Source: Kocuria palustris
Lineage (GTDB): Bacteria; Actinomycetota; Actinomycetes; Actinomycetales; Micrococcaceae
Direction: 5' to 3'
Assembly (NCBI RefSeq): GCF_007666205.1
Contig: NZ_VDOR01000011.1
Span: forward strand, 26,147-90,146
DNA length: 64,000 nucleotides
A model generated the notes under the pieces. The model was given only the letters and a program-made list of their open reading frames with translations, made no database searches and was not told where the DNA came from. The position numbers and the translations under genes are program-made. This document shows positions 63,692 to 64,000 of this stretch, one piece after another. Each line of letters starts with the position of its first letter. Position 1 is the first letter of the stretch.

Positions 63692-63955
63692 GTTCATCCT
63701 CCATCCGTTCAGCCGCTCAATCACGGCGATTATCTGTTACAAGGATACCCGCTCAGAGGCCCCAACGCACCCCACCAACACCACAACGCCCCAGCATTTC
63801 CCCTTGTCAGAGGCACCTTTAGAAAGATTCAGCTCACGCGCTCTGTCACCGCCTATACGCGAGCGACAGCGAAGCGGGGGCGGGAGGGGCGGGAGCCGGG
63901 GGGCCTGTGGTCCGTCAGTCCTTGGGGCGTAGCAGTCTGAATCGCCCCGGGTTTG
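63692..63955. other. Noncoding region upstream of terS
   Basis: Contains an AT-richer segment with TATCCT (reverse strand, 63742-63747), a possible terS promoter, and a very G/C-asymmetric block (63870-63905) with inverted-repeat halves nearby. cos or pac sites often lie next to terS, so this is a candidate packaging site; not verified. Confidence 0.35.
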
Positions 63956-64000
63956 TTAGAGGCTCGCAAGTGCCGCGTCGGCGGGTGCCGGTGCGGGGTT
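63956..64000 (-). CDS. C-terminal end of an unidentified protein
   Basis: From the right edge, one reverse-strand frame encodes NPAPAPADAALASL and stops at TAA (63956-63958). The length is too short to identify a family. Pro/Ala-rich tails are common in actinobacterial proteins, and the orientation matches the terS cassette. Confidence 0.25.
   Translation of the reverse strand, partial: NPAPAPADAALASL

Overview
The window is a very GC-rich stretch of an actinobacterial chromosome. The marks are mIHF downstream of pyrF, a trp-operon membrane protein, an aa3 oxidase with the actinobacterial CtaF subunit, a PriA without a Walker A motif, DUF3097 and DUF3043 proteins, and many leaderless genes whose start codon lies 6-8 nt after a TANNNT -10 box. 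Gene content and order fit Micrococcales, most likely Micrococcaceae such as Kocuria, Micrococcus or Rothia. The genus is my inference.

Layout. 1-8.1 kb: end of carB, then pyrF, mihF, gmk, rpoZ, coaBC and metK (pyrimidine, nucleotide, transcription, CoA and SAM supply). 8.1-12.8 kb: priA, then a two-gene reverse-strand unit (alpha/beta hydrolase, glycosyltransferase) divergent from leuS. 13-23 kb: leuS, comEA, a decayed reverse-strand phosphoesterase lying between comEA and comEC, comEC, holA, rpsT. 23-29.6 kb: a PemK/MazF-like gene divergent from lepA, a PP2C-like gene, hemW, and DUF4870 and DUF3097 genes. 29.7-35.7 kb: hrcA behind a CIRCE-like operator, dnaJ, rsmE, phoH, ybeY, era. 35.9-43.4 kb: an LCP protein, leuA behind a short leucine leader peptide, recO, uppS, and a hydrolase divergent from pyrD that shares start-codon bases with it. 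43.5-50 kb: DUF3043, an M20 peptidase, an ErpA-type protein and ctaC-ctaD-ctaF. 49.8-58.3 kb: hisE, hisG, hisF, hisI, trpE, a trp-associated membrane gene, an HGxxPAAW-type gene, a fused trpC-trpB and trpA. 58.3-61.3 kb: lgt and pyk.

From about 61.3 kb the character changes. A 3' fragment of a leucine-type tRNA (reverse strand) and two short direct repeats mark an attachment site. Beyond it lies one end of an integrated element: a zinc-ribbon gene, and a tightly overlapping reverse-strand cassette of a P27-type small terminase, a small ORF, a stand-alone NrS-1-like primase-polymerase domain and a membrane-anchored protein. Pairing of a terminase small subunit with a primase domain is reminiscent of phage satellites, but the element runs off the right edge, so prophage versus satellite cannot be decided here.

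The most notable points are the terS/prim-pol cassette and its att site, the divergent leaderless gene pair with overlapping start codons at 42.34 kb, the TrpC-TrpB fusion, the leuA leader peptide, and the doubly broken phosphoesterase between comEA and comEC.
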